A stretch of DNA of 7,298 nt from an uncultured bacterium (GTDB taxonomy: Bacteria; Patescibacteriota; Minisyncoccia; Phycocordibacterales; CAIZLB01): assembly GCA_903952785.1 (NCBI GenBank), contig CAJBHC010000021.1, positions 1 through 7,298 on the forward strand, given 5' to 3'. The number at the start of each line of letters is the position of its first letter. Positions within the stretch are counted from its first letter, which is position 1. Positions 6,069 through 7,298 of the stretch are shown here, piece after piece. Position numbers and translations under genes: made by a program. The notes beneath the pieces are model-generated. The model was given only the letters and a program-made list of their open reading frames with translations, was not told where the DNA came from and ran no database searches.

Positions 6069-7205
6069 ATGGCTAAAGATTATTACAAAACACTGGGAGT
6101 TGATAAAGGAGCAAGTAAGGATGAAATTAAAAAAGCATTCAGAAAACTTGCACATGAACATCACCCAGATAAAAATCCAAAGAACGCAGATAAATTTAAA
6201 GAAATATCTGAGGCTTATAGTACGTTGTCCGATGACAATAAACGTGCACAATATGATCAATTTGGCGATGCTGGTGCGAGCGGCTTTGGTGGCGGAGGAT
6301 TCAATGGCCAAGGGCAGGGAGGATTTGGTGGTTTTGATTTCTCAGGTTTTCAAGGAGGGTTTGGGGGTCAGGGCCAGGGAGGATTTGGTGGTTTTGGAGG
6401 AGATGGAGTTGAGTTTGATTTAGGAGATATTTTTGGAAGCGTGTTTGGAGGTGGAGGAAGATCTGCAAAAAAACAAAGAAGAGGGCGAGATATTGAAATA
6501 GATATTGAGCTTGATTTCAAATCTTCTATTTTTGGAAAGGAGGAACAAATACAAGTTAGCAAAGATAGCACATGTAAGCATTGCGATGGAACGAGAGGGG
6601 GGCCAAATACTAAATTTGACGATTGTGCAACCTGCCACGGAACTGGAACTATTCATGAAATCAAACGAACATTTTTTGGTCAAATGCAAAACGCCGTGAC
6701 ATGTGATAAATGTTTTGGAACTGGTAAAGTTCCTAGAGAAAAGTGTCATGTTTGTAGAGGTGCGGGAACTACTCATAGTACTGAAACAATAAATGTGATA
6801 ATTCCTCCAGGAATTAATCCAGGGGATGCACTGAAGGTGCAGGGAAAGGGCGAATCTGTAACAGGGGGCATTTCTGGAGACCTATTTGTAAAATTTCACA
6901 TCAAAAAACATCCAAATATTGTCAAAGATGGATATAATTTGATATATCCGCTTGATATTAAACTGACAGATGCAATGCTTGGAGCTGATGTTAAGGTTGA
7001 GGCGCTGGATGGTGAATTAACTTTGACAATTCCCGCTGGAATTACCCACGGAGAAATGCTTAGAGTACGAGGGCGAGGAGTTCCAATGGACAACAGAGGG
7101 TCGCAGAGAGGTGATTTATTATTTAAGATTTCTATTAATATTCCAAAGAAATTATCAAGAGAATCTAAGAAGTTGCTGGAGGAACTAAGGAGGGAGGGGT
7201 TATAA
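6069..7205 (+). CDS. dnaJ: Co-chaperone DnaJ (Hsp40, type I)
   Basis: Full-length type I DnaJ, 378 residues against 376 in E. coli. It delivers unfolded substrates to DnaK and stimulates DnaK ATP hydrolysis in the cytoplasm. The J domain (1-66) starts AKDYYKTLGV and has the essential HPD at 32-34. A Gly/Phe-rich region spans about 66-130, including the duplicated segment GQGQGGFGGF at 80-89 and 100-109. The zinc region has four cysteine pairs: C169/C172, C186/C189, C212/C215 and C226/C229. The last three fit CxxCxGxG; the first reads CKHCDGTR, with Arg in place of the final Gly. Two C-terminal beta-barrel substrate domains follow (about 140-165 with 235-260, then 260-358), with typical PPGINPGDALKVQGKGE and RGRGVP. 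The start at MAKDYY is fixed by homology. It follows dnaK by 129 structured bases and may share its transcript. Confidence 0.99.
   Translation: MAKDYYKTLGVDKGASKDEIKKAFRKLAHEHHPDKNPKNADKFKEISEAYSTLSDDNKRAQYDQFGDAGASGFGGGGFNGQGQGGFGGFDFSGFQGGFGGQGQGGFGGFGGDGVEFDLGDIFGSVFGGGGRSAKKQRRGRDIEIDIELDFKSSIFGKEEQIQVSKDSTCKHCDGTRGGPNTKFDDCATCHGTGTIHEIKRTFFGQMQNAVTCDKCFGTGKVPREKCHVCRGAGTTHSTETINVIIPPGINPGDALKVQGKGESVTGGISGDLFVKFHIKKHPNIVKDGYNLIYPLDIKLTDAMLGADVKVEALDGELTLTIPAGITHGEMLRVRGRGVPMDNRGSQRGDLLFKISINIPKKLSRESKKLLEELRREGL
6306..6395 (+). repeat. Duplicated segment in the DnaJ Gly/Phe region
   Basis: The codons for GQGQGGFGGF occur at 6306-6335 and again at 6366-6395, 60 bases (20 residues) apart. 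Within them 22 consecutive bases are identical (6315-6336 and 6375-6396). This looks like an in-frame internal duplication in a flexible linker, where length variation is tolerated. Confidence 0.8.
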
Positions 7206-7298
7206 TAACACGACTTGATCAATAGGTATACTTAGAGAAACTGATTGCCACTACAGTATTGTGTTTAGTTAACCTTCAAGGGTGACACTGTTGATAAA
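7206..7298. other. Non-coding tail after dnaJ, nothing firmly assigned
   Basis: These 93 bases contain no ATG on the plus strand and no terminator with a T-run. An eight-base palindrome TTGATCAA lies at 7215-7222. On the minus strand a frame entering from the right edge reads FINSVTLEG and stops at a TAA at 7269-7271. This could be the end of a convergent gene, but a second frame (ending PLKVN) stops nearby too, so no call is possible. Confidence 0.3.

Noticed and set aside
7187..7199. Shine-Dalgarno (AAGGAGGGAGGGG) for a gene after dnaJ
   Set aside because: It encodes the last DnaJ residues, and no ATG or GTG with an open frame follows; a TTG at 7215 stops after five more codons.
7269..7298. 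3' end of a minus-strand gene (FINSVTLEG, then stop)
   Set aside because: Only nine codons are visible and another minus-strand frame also ends close by, so coding cannot be judged.

Overview
The window looks like a piece of a Candidate Phyla Radiation (Patescibacteria, probably Parcubacteria-like) genome. It is AT-rich and most genes have no Shine-Dalgarno sequence. It encodes a cysteine-rich modular surface protein with a C-x-W-x-W-x-C type segment of a kind I associate with CPR surface proteins. DnaK carries the linker variant DVIPLSLGIET. This assignment is inference from sequence style, with no database search. The genetic code appears standard: glycine in the Gly-rich DnaJ is always GGN and one gene ends in TGA, which argues against the UGA=Gly code of Gracilibacteria/SR1. 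All recognised genes are on the plus strand.

Layout. (1) Positions 1-97 hold an open frame that enters from the left and ends at TAG 88-90, overlaid by a nest of mutually complementary CATTACTTC/GAAGTAATG repeats. (2) 93-2456 is a 787-residue surface protein: N-terminal beta-rich domain, a central pair of membrane segments around a basic loop, a Big_2-like region, a fibronectin type III domain and a cysteine-rich C-terminus. It seems to lack its own N-terminus, which may lie in the frame entering from the left. (3) 2583-3267 is a tightly coupled pair of small membrane proteins. The second resembles the first three helices and cysteine loop of a VKOR-type disulfide-forming enzyme but stops before the helix that normally carries the CxxC. 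(4) 3342-3869 is an unrecognised protein with two membrane segments, behind a strong extended -10 promoter and with an almost leaderless mRNA. (5) 4008-7205 is dnaK-dnaJ, both full length, separated by 129 bases that contain two or three stem-loops.

Functionally the window combines an envelope section with the core Hsp70/Hsp40 chaperone pair. grpE, hrcA and a CIRCE operator are not visible. The points most worth following are the structured dnaK-dnaJ spacer, the truncated VKOR-like protein beside a cysteine-rich surface protein, and the apparent missing start of the large protein. I see no mobile element, CRISPR array, tRNA or rRNA.
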